A stretch of 45,175 nt of DNA from Terriglobia bacterium. Lineage in GTDB: Bacteria > Acidobacteriota > Terriglobia > Bryobacterales > Bryobacteraceae. The stretch lies in assembly GCA_025350105.1 (NCBI GenBank), contig JANXYJ010000152.1:1-45175 (forward strand). The letters run 5' to 3'. Below, piece by piece: positions 26,246 through 34,136 of the stretch (within the stretch, counting starts at the first letter, position 1; every line of letters starts with the position of its first letter). Position numbers and translations under genes: made by a program. The notes beneath the pieces were generated by a model. The model was not told the origin of the DNA, ran no database searches, and was given only the letters and a program-made list of their open reading frames with translations.

Positions 26246-26703
26246 TTGGACCCTCCGTCTCCCGTCACCACCTTCGGAAAAACATTGGGCCGATATTGTT
26301 TGTGACATGCGGTGCAACTCGCATCGATCACCGGACCCACGGCTGCGAGTGCCACCGTATCCCGAGCCAGCGCGGCTTTATATGCTGCGTTGCCTGCCTC
26401 AACCAACAGCTTGGCGTCCTTCACCCAATCGCCTTCGCGGGCGCGGCCGCGCTGCATCAGCAGGTTACCGGATTCGGCTAAAGTTACCGCCGCGCGGCGG
26501 GCCGTGGCCCAATCATTATTGTTTTGACTGCCGCGATTGATGGCCAGCAAAAGGTCGTTGGAGGAGGGATGAATCAGGTCCAGCATCAACTGCTTCACTG
26601 TGACGGTGGAAGGGAAGACCGCGGGCGGAAAGCCTTCTGCGGGCGCTTGGGCGTGAACCGCCATCACGCACCCCAGCAGTGCGGCTATGCAAAGTAGTCT
26701 CAT
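26242..26703 (-). CDS. Cytochrome c'-like heme protein
   Basis: This 153-residue exported protein has a signal peptide (cleavage near VHAQ, 16-19). A helical body follows, with one heme-binding motif CTACH (130-134) near the C-terminus, the arrangement seen in class II (c'-type) cytochromes. It is the first gene of the oxidoreductase operon and overlaps the large subunit gene by 4 bases, so it may accept electrons from that enzyme (inference). ATG 26703 is preferred over a TTG at 26718 because it begins the signal peptide directly and has a GAGGG sequence about 8 bases upstream. Confidence 0.85.
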   Translation of the reverse strand: MRLLCIAALLGCVMAVHAQAPAEGFPPAVFPSTVTVKQLMLDLIHPSSNDLLLAINRGSQNNNDWATARRAAVTLAESGNLLMQRGRAREGDWVKDAKLLVEAGNAAYKAALARDTVALAAVGPVIDASCTACHKQYRPNVFPKVVTGDGGSK

Positions 26704-26728
26704 AAACCGAACCCTCAAAACAGTCCAT

Positions 26729-26813
26729 CATAGTTTATCTGGTTCCATGGTTTATCTGGTTCCATGGTTTATCTGTTTGCATGGTTTATCTGGTTCCATG
26801 GTTTATCGCTTTC
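26729..26813. repeat. Tandem 17-bp repeat, five units
   Basis: Five head-to-tail 17-base units have consensus CATGGTTTATCTGGTTC: 26729-26745, 26746-26762, 26763-26779, 26780-26796 and a degenerate last unit 26797-26813. The second and fourth are identical, and the others differ at one to five positions. Each unit junction forms CCATGG. The array begins 25 bases upstream of the cytochrome start, in the probable promoter or leader of the oxidoreductase operon. Confidence 0.95.
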
Positions 26814-26894
26814 GCGGTTCGCCGACAAACGTACTTGCCGCGCGGCTGGTCCTTACCGCAGGAATATTTCGCCCCCATTCATCCGGACGAGTAG

Positions 26895-27758
26895 TTACGC
26901 GGGCCGATGCGCCTTCAGGAACGACCGGATCTGGCGCACCGCCAATGGAATCCGTTCCACCGGCTCTTTCCACGGGAATATGCTCACTTCAGCCTTCGGC
27001 GCCAGCATCGCGGCCTCCATCGCCACCGCATAAGGATGTGCCGGAATATCATCCGGCAGGATCAACACCGGCGTCCGGCATTGGCGCACGAAATCGCGGG
27101 TCACCGTAAAGACAAAGTCGGCGTTTGTGCGGTACATCTTGGTGAGAAATTTGTCCACCGTCTCCATCGAAAGGTCGGACCGTTGCTTCAGCAACTCCGG
27201 CCCCCAGCCCTTCATATTGTTTTCGTAGAACAGGTCGCGCATTTCCGGGCGAGAACCGCTAGGCTGCGCCAGCACCGCCGCAACAATGCGATCCGGTGCC
27301 CGCCGCAAGAGATTCCAGATCAAGGGGCCTCCGATGCAAAACCCCATCACCATGAATTTGTCGACGCCCAGATGATCCATCAGGCCCAGTTGATCGTCGG
27401 CATATGCGTCCCACGGCCGGTTGATTTCCAGCGGCCCGGAGGACTGGCCCTGATTGGCGTTGCGCAAGTCCGCAGTAATACAGCGGTATTCTCCCTGGAA
27501 CTCCTGGATGGGATTGAAGGGATGGCTGCCATTGGTAAGACTGGAGACCGTCGATCCATTCAGCCCGCCTCCGGGGATTAGCATCAACGGGAAGCCTGCG
27601 CCGCTTTCTTCAAAGTGAATGCGAACCGGGCCTTTTTCATAAAAGTTGCCGGTGGTTTTTGTCTTCGCATTCGATTTCTGCGCAAACAGGCCGGGTGCTG
27701 CGGCAATCGCGGTGGCCGCTGCCCCCGTTGCCAGTATGGTTCGCCGGGTTGATCCCAT
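26895..27758 (-). CDS. Tat-exported alpha/beta hydrolase with Cys nucleophile motif
   Basis: This is a 287-residue alpha/beta-hydrolase-fold protein. The N-terminus has a twin-arginine stretch (GSTRRTIL) and an Ala-rich hydrophobic region ending near GLFAQ, so export is expected. The oxyanion-region strand is 'FPLMLIPGGGLNG'. The nucleophile elbow is G-F-C-I-G-G with Cys141 where most hydrolases have Ser, as in dienelactone hydrolases. An acid is likely at Asp236/237 and a histidine at 241. The histidine usually found near the C-terminus ('EHLP' region) appears replaced by 'VERIP', so the triad is uncertain. The ATG is preceded by AAGGAGGG. It reads the same way as the oxidoreductase operon and lies upstream of it across the repeat array, probably with its own promoter. 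Confidence 0.85.
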   Translation of the reverse strand: MGSTRRTILATGAAATAIAAAPGLFAQKSNAKTKTTGNFYEKGPVRIHFEESGAGFPLMLIPGGGLNGSTVSSLTNGSHPFNPIQEFQGEYRCITADLRNANQGQSSGPLEINRPWDAYADDQLGLMDHLGVDKFMVMGFCIGGPLIWNLLRRAPDRIVAAVLAQPSGSRPEMRDLFYENNMKGWGPELLKQRSDLSMETVDKFLTKMYRTNADFVFTVTRDFVRQCRTPVLILPDDIPAHPYAVAMEAAMLAPKAEVSIFPWKEPVERIPLAVRQIRSFLKAHRPA

Positions 27759-28161
27759 AATCGGTGCCCTCCTTGGATTGTGTTTACTTGTCGGTGCGCC
27801 AGAATTTTAGCACGAGTGCGCCGCGAGTTCCATGAGCGCATCGTGTTCCGACAGTCTGAATGAAGAATCGCGAAAACACCATGCGGCGTTTTCCAAAACA
27901 TTTTCGGTTTGCCGGTGCCTAGGGCGACGCTGGACGCGTTGCCGCCATTTTCCGCACCCTTACTATGGAAAGGTGGCCGACGGCTCGTCGTTATTGGCGA
28001 GTTTCCCCCGTATTTCGATGATTCTCAGCGGTTTGCTCACGACGGCGCTTGCGTTTCCGCACAGAATCAAAGTACCGAGTAGGCGAACCTACGGTCGGTG
28101 CGACAGCGTGAGTACACTCCAGTTTCTCGCCGTCTATGGCGTTTCTGTTACCGTGAAGGAC
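27759..28161. other. Gene-poor stretch upstream of the Uma2 gene
   Basis: These about 400 bases lie between the divergent hydrolase and Uma2 genes. Open frames here are in-frame extensions or antisense frames without protein-like character. I see only the hydrolase Shine-Dalgarno at the left end and a short stem with GTAGG/CCTAC arms around CGAA near 28074-28095. Promoters for both neighbours probably lie here, but I could not place them. Confidence 0.5.
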
Positions 28162-28662
28162 ATGAGCGCGCAAACCCTGTTGAGCGTTGAAGATTATCTT
28201 CACGCGGTTTTTGACGGCTCCGACCGCGAGTACCTTGATGGCGAGGTGGTGGAGCGGAACGTGGGCAACAAATCGCACGGGCGTGTGCAAGGCAGGTTCA
28301 TCTATCTGTTGGGGCACTGGGAGGAGACGACCGGGATCTTTGTGATTCCGGAAGTTCGCCATAAGGTCACGCCCACGCGCTATCGGATCCCGGATGTTGC
28401 CGTGTTTACCTGCGAGCCGGAGAGTGAAGTACCCGACCATCCTCCGCTGGTGGCAATCGAAGTGCTGTCGCCCGACGATCGGATTGGCTATGTGGTTCCC
28501 AAACTGGATGAATACCGCCAATGGGGCGTGGCGTATATTTGGCTAGCCGATCCGGAGGATCGCAAGCTGCTGGTGTACCGGCACGATGGACTCCATGAAG
28601 TGGAACAATTGGAGCTGCCGGAGTTCGGCATTGTTCTGGCGAAGAACGATATTTTCCGTTAG
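28162..28662 (+). CDS. Uma2-family protein (PD-(D/E)XK nuclease fold, DUF820)
   Basis: This 166-residue protein has the Uma2 signature: an N-terminal 'LLSVEDYLHAVFDGSDREYLDGEVVERNVGNKSHGRVQG', then 'YRIPDVAVF' and 'PLVAIEVLSPDDR', where the Asp and Glu belong to the restriction-endonuclease-like active site. The C-terminal 'KLDEYRQWGVAYIWLADPEDRKLLVYR' is also typical. Uma2 proteins are abundant in cyanobacteria and acidobacteria, but their role is not established. ATG 28162 follows a GAAGGA sequence. An upstream in-frame ATG at 27832 adds 110 residues with no family resemblance. Confidence 0.9.
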   Translation: MSAQTLLSVEDYLHAVFDGSDREYLDGEVVERNVGNKSHGRVQGRFIYLLGHWEETTGIFVIPEVRHKVTPTRYRIPDVAVFTCEPESEVPDHPPLVAIEVLSPDDRIGYVVPKLDEYRQWGVAYIWLADPEDRKLLVYRHDGLHEVEQLELPEFGIVLAKNDIFR

Positions 28663-28796
28663 CCTGCCCGGCGGGCACGGAGTTGTTGGGTAAAATTGTG
28701 CTGCGGGTGGATGGGGCAAAGTGATTTTGGTTCGCGGAATCAATCTGATCCCGGTTCAACGGGTTCTGCGGATCAGCAGAACGTTATACTAAGATC

Positions 28797-29027
28797 GTGA
28801 AGAGTACGCAAAAAGCCACGGCATTCAACCTGAAAGTGGAGTTCGACCGGGAGGCCGACGGCCGCTGGATTGCCGATATTGCCGATTTGCCGGGTGTGAC
28901 GGTTTACGGGCGCACCCGCAAGCAGGCATTGGCTTCGGTGGAAGCCTTGGCATTGCGGGTGATTGCGGATCGCTTGGAGCACGGCGAGACGCTGCCGGGG
29001 CAAGTTACGGTGTCATTTGCCGCCTAG
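28797..29027 (+). CDS. hicB: HicB-family antitoxin-like protein
   Basis: This 76-residue protein matches the HicB N-terminal (RNase H-like) fold: 'FNLKVEFDREADGRWIADIADLPGVTVYGRTRKQALASVEALALRV' follows the family's 'E.DeeGgwvA.vPdLPGc.t.G.T.eEAl.n...ai' plan. There is no clear C-terminal DNA-binding domain, so autoregulation may differ from classical HicB. The start is GTG. It ends 4 bases before the end of the oppositely oriented hicA-like gene, which is an unusual layout since hicA and hicB are normally co-directional. Confidence 0.85.
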   Translation: MKSTQKATAFNLKVEFDREADGRWIADIADLPGVTVYGRTRKQALASVEALALRVIADRLEHGETLPGQVTVSFAA

Positions 29028-29031
29028 TTCA

Positions 29032-29253
29032 TCACAGGTCTTCTGGCTTTAGGCCCGTTCGTTGGGCGAGTTTCTTCAGGGCCACCGGCCCGATTTCGAC
29101 TCGATCGTGGTAAGCGAACACGAAATCCGGCCAGCCAGCTTTCGACATTGTCCGGTGGGAACCCGTTTGGCGTTTGACGACCCAGCCAATGCGCTGGAGC
29201 GCAGAAAGGGCCCGCGGGGCTTTGGCTGACTTCCAATTCGTTTGTTCTTCCAT
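29032..29253 (-). CDS. hicA: HicA-family toxin-like protein
   Basis: This 73-residue HicA-like mRNA interferase has 'RALSALQRIGWVVKRQTGSHRTM' with the catalytic-position histidine in the GSH motif. It continues 'FVFAYHDRVEIGPVALKKLAQRTGLKPEDL', the usual dsRBD-like strand-helix ending. HicA cleaves translated mRNAs and is neutralised by HicB (known for the family). The gene faces hicB tail to tail, so the two mRNAs could overlap at their 3' ends. Separate promoters would be needed. Confidence 0.85.
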   Translation of the reverse strand: MEEQTNWKSAKAPRALSALQRIGWVVKRQTGSHRTMSKAGWPDFVFAYHDRVEIGPVALKKLAQRTGLKPEDL

Positions 29254-29404
29254 CGCTCAGTATGTAGCTTCGACGTGTCAGCCTGTTGTAAGCCTATTCG
29301 TCCAACCGACTGATTACTAAGATAATAGAAGTGTTGAAAGATACATTAACGCACAGCCCTCAACTTTTTCCCATGCACCTGCGTCTTTACAAACGGAGCC
29401 TAGA

Positions 29405-29950
29405 TTGATCTTTCGCGAGGTGGAAGATCGGGACCTGATTGCGCGAACGCGCCGCGGGGATGTGGAGGCTTATAACCTGCTGGTGTCGCGGTGGGAGAAG
29501 CGCGTCTTCAATTATCTGTTGCGGTTGGTGAACCATCGTGAAGATGCGATGGACGTGAGTCAGGAAGTGTTTCTGAAGGCGTACCAGAGCTTGGCGAAGC
29601 TGGACGACCCGGCGCGGTTCGGGGCCTGGCTGTTCCGGATAGCGCACAACGAAGCTTATTCATTGTTACGACGCAGGAAACCTGAAAGTGAAATGCCCGC
29701 GGAGATCGCGATGCGCGGTCCGGTGTTTCCGCTGGAAATGTCGTTGGCGGTGGATACGGCGCTGAAAACGCTGAGCGCGGAACAGCGCGCAGCCGTGCTG
29801 CTGAAGGTGTATCAGGGTTTCAAGTTCGAAGAGATGGCCGAGATTTTGGAGTGCCCGGTTTCGACGGTGAAATCGCGGCTTTATACGGCGCTCGATTTAT
29901 TGAAGGCGCAATTGGCGCCGGTGGCAATTCGAAAGGGGGTTGCAAGATGA
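29405..29950 (+). CDS. ECF-family RNA polymerase sigma factor
   Basis: This 181-residue sigma-70 family factor has regions 2 and 4 only. Region 2 spans about 8-85, with 'YNLLVSRWEKRVFNYLLRLVNHREDAMDVSQEVFLKAYQSLAKLD...FGAWLFRIAHNEAYSLLRRR'. Region 4 spans about 118-170, with 'LSAEQRAAVLLKVYQGFKFEEMAEILECPVSTVKSRLYTALDLLKAQL'. The TTG start has GGAG 6 bases upstream. It overlaps the anti-sigma gene by 4 bases, the classic sigma/anti-sigma coupling. It heads a run of genes with short gaps that continues into the type II secretion operon, so it may drive that operon's expression (inference). Confidence 0.93.
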   Translation: MIFREVEDRDLIARTRRGDVEAYNLLVSRWEKRVFNYLLRLVNHREDAMDVSQEVFLKAYQSLAKLDDPARFGAWLFRIAHNEAYSLLRRRKPESEMPAEIAMRGPVFPLEMSLAVDTALKTLSAEQRAAVLLKVYQGFKFEEMAEILECPVSTVKSRLYTALDLLKAQLAPVAIRKGVAR

Positions 29951-30573
29951 GCTGCAGTCTAGGGGAAGCAAGGCCGGATTGGAAGGCATATGCGTTCGGT
30001 GAGATGACTGCTGAGGCCCGTCAAAACGCAGAGGCGCATGCATCCGATTGCAGTGAGTGTCACCAAGAGTGGTCCGGTTTGACTGGAACCTTGGCGGCGC
30101 TAAGCTCCTTGCGTGAGGAGGCGGTTCCGCGGCGCATTGCGTTTGTGTCGGATAAAGTTTTCGAACCGCGTTGGTGGCAGGCATACTTGCGCCCGGCATT
30201 TCTGGGAACCAGCCTGCTGGCGGGCGCGATCCTGGTGCATGCGCTGGTGCGGCCTGGCTCAACCAATGCAGGGGCGGAAGCGGCATTGCGGGCCGCAGTT
30301 ACGCAAGAAGTCACACAAGAAATAACCCGAAGAGTTACCCAAGAAGTCACGCGCAACGTGCAGCAGCAGATGCAAGAACAAATGGCCGCTTCATTGAACA
30401 GTGTCATGAATACCGCTGTAACCAAAGCTGTTGCCGAAACGCGCCAAGCCGATGATCGCCGCACTACTAAGTTGCTGGCGGCGGCGGAGACGCGGTACCA
30501 GGAGACGGCGGAGTTTTTGAATCGGCAAGTGACGCGCATCTATGCCATGAATAGCGGCGCTGGTGTGCGTTGA
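29947..30573 (+). CDS. Membrane anti-sigma factor with zinc-finger motif
   Basis: This 208-residue protein overlaps the sigma gene start-to-stop (ATGA). The N-terminal cytoplasmic part has the HxxxCxxC anti-sigma zinc motif (H31, C35, C38). One membrane helix follows (about 82-101). The periplasmic part is a coiled-coil-like region with five consecutive four-residue units (T-x-x-V/I, about residues 119-138) and a Gln/Met-rich stretch. By family knowledge it should hold the ECF factor at the membrane until a signal releases it. The start is chosen by the overlap and a GGGGG sequence upstream. An ATG at 29851 would read through the sigma gene. Confidence 0.88.
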   Translation: MSCSLGEARPDWKAYAFGEMTAEARQNAEAHASDCSECHQEWSGLTGTLAALSSLREEAVPRRIAFVSDKVFEPRWWQAYLRPAFLGTSLLAGAILVHALVRPGSTNAGAEAALRAAVTQEVTQEITRRVTQEVTRNVQQQMQEQMAASLNSVMNTAVTKAVAETRQADDRRTTKLLAAAETRYQETAEFLNRQVTRIYAMNSGAGVR

Positions 30574-30604
30574 GAATGGTGTGCGTTGAGGTCTGGGTAA
30601 AGAA

Positions 30605-31186
30605 ATGAACATGAAATCGTTTTTGGGTTCCCTGCTTCTTTTGCGTCTTCTGCTTTTGAGTTTCCTCCTCCTTGGGGCTGCGCATGCGAACGCAGCCACA
30701 AGTGATCCGCCGCGCGTGAGCCGGGCACAGTTGGTGGCAGGCGAGAGAAGTCTGGACGACCGTTTTTCGCGGTTGTGGGAAGACAATCCGTTTGTCCTGC
30801 TGGGTCCCACGCGCGGTATTTATCTGCAGGGATATGGGGCCGTGCTGAGCACCGAGATCAATCTGGTGACCGCGCCGCCGTACGCAATGGTGCGGCCGGT
30901 GCCGGGCAAGGATGAGATCGCCAAGCATCGGACCAAGAAAATAGAACGGCTGCCGGAATTGAAAAAAGCCATGCGCCAGGCGCTGGTGGACACGGCGGCG
31001 ACCCTGGACTCGGTTCCCGATCAAGAACAAATTGTGGTAGTTATGTTTTTATCGCGCTATCCTTGGGAAGATACCAGCGGATTACCGGTACAGGTGATGA
31101 TGCGGGCCCAAAAAGGAAAATTGCTGGAGGCGCAACGCTTGGGAGGCGCGGGTTTGGATACAGCGATTCAAGTGGAACAGTTTTGA
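30605..31186 (+). CDS. Secreted hypothetical protein
   Basis: This 193-residue protein of unknown family has a very Leu-rich signal peptide (about 5-30, ending AHANA). The mature part has 'LVAGERSLDDRFSRLWEDNPFVLLGPTRGIYLQGYGAVLSTEINLV', which reads like a compact conserved domain, and a strand-rich end 'QIVVVMFLSRYPWEDTSGLPVQVMMRAQ'. It lies 31 bases after the anti-sigma gene and 43 bases before gspE, so it is probably co-transcribed. It may be the signal sensor or a secretion accessory factor. That is speculation. Confidence 0.7.
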   Translation: MNMKSFLGSLLLLRLLLLSFLLLGAAHANAATSDPPRVSRAQLVAGERSLDDRFSRLWEDNPFVLLGPTRGIYLQGYGAVLSTEINLVTAPPYAMVRPVPGKDEIAKHRTKKIERLPELKKAMRQALVDTAATLDSVPDQEQIVVVMFLSRYPWEDTSGLPVQVMMRAQKGKLLEAQRLGGAGLDTAIQVEQF

Positions 31187-31229
31187 TTCACATGCTCCTG
31201 GGCGGTATTTTGCTGGGTGGAATCTGGCG

Positions 31230-32903
31230 ATGAAGCTGGGGGAGATCTTAATGGCCCGGCGGCTGATCACTGCCGAGGATTTGGCGCGCGCGCTGGAGTT
31301 GCAGCGCGATCGCCCCGGCAACCCCGATAAGATTGGCAAAATTCTGGTGGACCTGGGATATGTGGCGATGCGAGATGTGCTTTCGGCACTAGCGGAGCAG
31401 TTGCACGTTCCGCTGCTGGCCATCGATGGGCCGCCCGCGGTTTCGCCGGAAACTGAAACGCTGTCGCCGCGCTTTCTGCGTCAGTCGCGCTGTTTGCCGG
31501 TGGCGCTGCAGGATCACACCATTACGCTGGCGATGGCCGATCCACTGGACTTTGAAACCCGCTCCACCGTGGCGGCGTGCACCGGGCTTGCGGTGCAACC
31601 TGGTTTAGCTGGCGAACAAGAAATTCTGGATGCGATTGAGCGCTACTACGGGGCGTCACTTGGAGCAGGAAAATCAGATGCTGATTTTCCCGCAGTTGGT
31701 TTTGAGGGCGATGGCAACGAGGATCTGGAACATCTTCGCGACATGGCCAGCGAAGCGCCGGTGATCCGGCTGGTGAACGCCATGATTGCGTCGGCGGTGG
31801 AAAAGCGCGCCAGCGATATTCACATGGAGCCGTTTGAAAAAGAATTCCGCGTGCGCTTTCGCGTGGACGGCGTGCTGGTGAATCAGGACCCGCCGCCGCG
31901 CGAGTTTAAGGCCGCCATTATTTCGCGTGTGAAGCTGATGGCGCGCCTGAATATCGCCGAGCGGCGCCTGCCGCAGGACGGGCGCATCAAAGTAAAAACC
32001 GTGGGCCGCGAGGTGGATTTGCGCGTGTCTACCTTACCCACGCTTTATGGGGAAAGCGTGGTGATGCGGCTTCTCGATCGGTCCGCGGGAGATTTTTACG
32101 ATCTGGAACGGCTGGGTTTTGACGCTCACATGTTGGAGCGGATGACATACTACACGTCGCTTCCGCACGGCATTTTTCTGGTGACCGGGCCCACGGGGAG
32201 CGGCAAATCCACCACGCTCTATTCCGCGTTGAAGCGGATCAATCACAGTGATGGGGAGAGCGGCAAAAAGATCATCACGATTGAAGACCCGGTGGAATAC
32301 CAGATGGACGGTATCAATCAGATTCACGTGAATACGCAGATCGGGTTGACGTTTGCCCAGGGGCTGCGGCACATTGTGCGCCAGGATCCCGACATCATCA
32401 TGATCGGCGAAATTCGCGATCGCGAGACCGCGGATATTTCTATTCGCGCCGCGCTGACGGGGCATTTCGTGTATTCAACTTTGCACACCAATGACGCGCC
32501 CAGCGCCATCACCCGGCTGTCCGATATGGGTGTGGAAAATTACCTGATGACCAGTTCGCTGGTGGCGGTGTTGGCGCAGCGGCTGGTGCGGGTGATTTGC
32601 GCGCACTGCAAGATTTCCGCGGGTACGGTGATGGCCCCGGATGGTGCGATGATACCGGCGTTCAAGGGCGCTGGTTGCGAGCAGTGCTTTCACACCGGCT
32701 TTCGCGGCCGTGTGGGGATTTTTGAGTTGATGGAGCTGAACGAAGAGCTGCGCAGCAGCATTATGCGCAACGAAGACGCGGGCAAGCTGACGGCCATTGC
32801 GCGCCGCAACGGGATGCGAAATTTGCGGGAGGACGGTTGGGAAAAGGTGCGGCGCGGCGTCACCACGGCGGATGAAGTGACGCGGGTTACGCAGGAATTT
32901 TAG
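31230..32903 (+). CDS. gspE: Type II secretion ATPase GspE
   Basis: This 557-residue cytoplasmic ATPase of the GspE/PilB family powers pseudopilus assembly. It has an N-terminal MshEN/N1E-like domain (about 1-140). The ATPase core has Walker A GPTGSGKST (320-328), Asp box IITIEDPVEYQ (348-358), Walker B DIIMIGEIRD (388-397) and His box GHFVYSTLHTNDA (411-423). A zinc-binding loop has cysteine pairs at 457/460 and 483/486, normal for GspE. It opens the secretion gene block, and gspF follows after 19 bases. Confidence 0.95.
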   Translation: MKLGEILMARRLITAEDLARALELQRDRPGNPDKIGKILVDLGYVAMRDVLSALAEQLHVPLLAIDGPPAVSPETETLSPRFLRQSRCLPVALQDHTITLAMADPLDFETRSTVAACTGLAVQPGLAGEQEILDAIERYYGASLGAGKSDADFPAVGFEGDGNEDLEHLRDMASEAPVIRLVNAMIASAVEKRASDIHMEPFEKEFRVRFRVDGVLVNQDPPPREFKAAIISRVKLMARLNIAERRLPQDGRIKVKTVGREVDLRVSTLPTLYGESVVMRLLDRSAGDFYDLERLGFDAHMLERMTYYTSLPHGIFLVTGPTGSGKSTTLYSALKRINHSDGESGKKIITIEDPVEYQMDGINQIHVNTQIGLTFAQGLRHIVRQDPDIIMIGEIRDRETADISIRAALTGHFVYSTLHTNDAPSAITRLSDMGVENYLMTSSLVAVLAQRLVRVICAHCKISAGTVMAPDGAMIPAFKGAGCEQCFHTGFRGRVGIFELMELNEELRSSIMRNEDAGKLTAIARRNGMRNLREDGWEKVRRGVTTADEVTRVTQEF

Positions 32904-32922
32904 TCCCATTTGGAAACCACAC

Positions 32923-34134
32923 ATGGCATCGGCATACTTTTTTCGGGCGGTAGCGGCGGATGGGAAGCTCCGCACGGGCACGCTTTCGGCCGAAACCGTT
33001 CGCCAGGTGGCGGCGGAGTTAAAACGTCAGGGGTTGATTCCGGTTTATGTGGGTCTGGAACAAAAAAGCGGTTTTGCGTTTTCGCTCCCTTCGTTCAACG
33101 GCAATAAACGCCGGGATGTTCTGTTCTTCACCCAGGAACTTTCCACGCTTTTGAACGCCGGTGTTCCGGTGGATCGCGCGCTGACCATTACGGCGGAACT
33201 CACGCAGCAGGGCGAATTTCGTTCCGTTGTCCTGGATATTTTGCGCGTGTTGAAGGGCGGACGGAGCCTGGCCGATAGTCTGGCCACCCACCCGCTGTAT
33301 TTTCCGGACCTCTACACCAATATGGTGCGAGCGGGCGAGGCATCGGGGTCACTGGCGCAAATTTTCGAAAGGCTGGCGGAGTTTGAACGTACGCGCGACG
33401 ATCTGCGCGGATACATCGTCAGTTCGTTGATTTATCCCGGGCTATTGTCGTTGGTGGGGATTGGATCGATTTTTGTTTTGCTGGAATTTGTGGTGCCGCG
33501 CTTCGCGCTGATTTTTTCGGATCCGCGCATCGTGGTTCCCACGCCTACGCTGATCATGCTCGAAGCCAGCAAGCTGCTGCAGAATTACGGACTGGCGGGG
33601 GCGTTCGTGTTGGCGGCGGCCATCGCGGGGTTTGTGGTGTACATCAAAAGTGTCGAGGGCAGCCTATGGTGGGATACCACGCGGTTGCGCATTCCGATTC
33701 TAGGTGACGCACTGCGCAAAGCCGAAACCGCACGCTTTGCGCGCGCCATGGCAACCCTGGTTTCGGCGAGCGTGCCTTTGGTGCAATCGCTGACGATTGC
33801 GCGCGGGATTCTGAATAACAAACGCATTGCGGGGTCACTTGACCAGGTGATTCAAGGCGTGAAACGTGGCGAAGGGTTGGCGGGACCACTGCAAAAAGCG
33901 GGGCAGTTTCCACCGCTGGCCGGGCATTTATTGAGCGTCGGGGAAGAGACCGGCCACCTGGACGCCATGTTCAATCGCATGGCGGATATTTACGACAGCG
34001 AAACGCGCACGGCCATCCGGCGCTTCACTTCGTTATTTGAACCGTTGATTATTTTAGTGATGGGCCTGGTGATTGGAACGCTGATCCTGAGCCTGATGAT
34101 GGCGATTACGAGTATTAATGATGTGGCGGTGTAA
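32923..34134 (+). CDS. gspF: Type II secretion inner-membrane platform protein GspF
   Basis: This 403-residue polytopic protein has the two T2SF domains of the GspF/PilC family. The first runs about 70-190 with 'FTQELSTLLNAGVPVDRAL'. The second runs about 265-385 with 'FARAMATLVSASVPLVQSLTIARGIL' and 'GEETGHLDAMFNRMADIYD'. Three membrane helices are visible, near 165-185, 215-240 and 375-395. It anchors GspE and the pseudopilus base in the inner membrane. It is separated from gspG by 2 bases. Confidence 0.95.
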   Translation: MASAYFFRAVAADGKLRTGTLSAETVRQVAAELKRQGLIPVYVGLEQKSGFAFSLPSFNGNKRRDVLFFTQELSTLLNAGVPVDRALTITAELTQQGEFRSVVLDILRVLKGGRSLADSLATHPLYFPDLYTNMVRAGEASGSLAQIFERLAEFERTRDDLRGYIVSSLIYPGLLSLVGIGSIFVLLEFVVPRFALIFSDPRIVVPTPTLIMLEASKLLQNYGLAGAFVLAAAIAGFVVYIKSVEGSLWWDTTRLRIPILGDALRKAETARFARAMATLVSASVPLVQSLTIARGILNNKRIAGSLDQVIQGVKRGEGLAGPLQKAGQFPPLAGHLLSVGEETGHLDAMFNRMADIYDSETRTAIRRFTSLFEPLIILVMGLVIGTLILSLMMAITSINDVAV

Positions 34135-34136
34135 CC

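Noticed and set aside
26729-26813. CRISPR-like array
   Set aside because: Units are directly adjacent with no spacers and are only 17 bases long; no cas genes nearby.
26687-27109. Repetitive 140-residue frame starting in the 17-bp array
   Set aside because: Its repeats are just translations of the DNA array, and the rest is antisense to the hydrolase gene.
27832-28161. N-terminal extension of the Uma2 gene
   Set aside because: The added 110 residues show no family similarity, and the GAAGGA-preceded ATG at 28162 starts the conserved domain.
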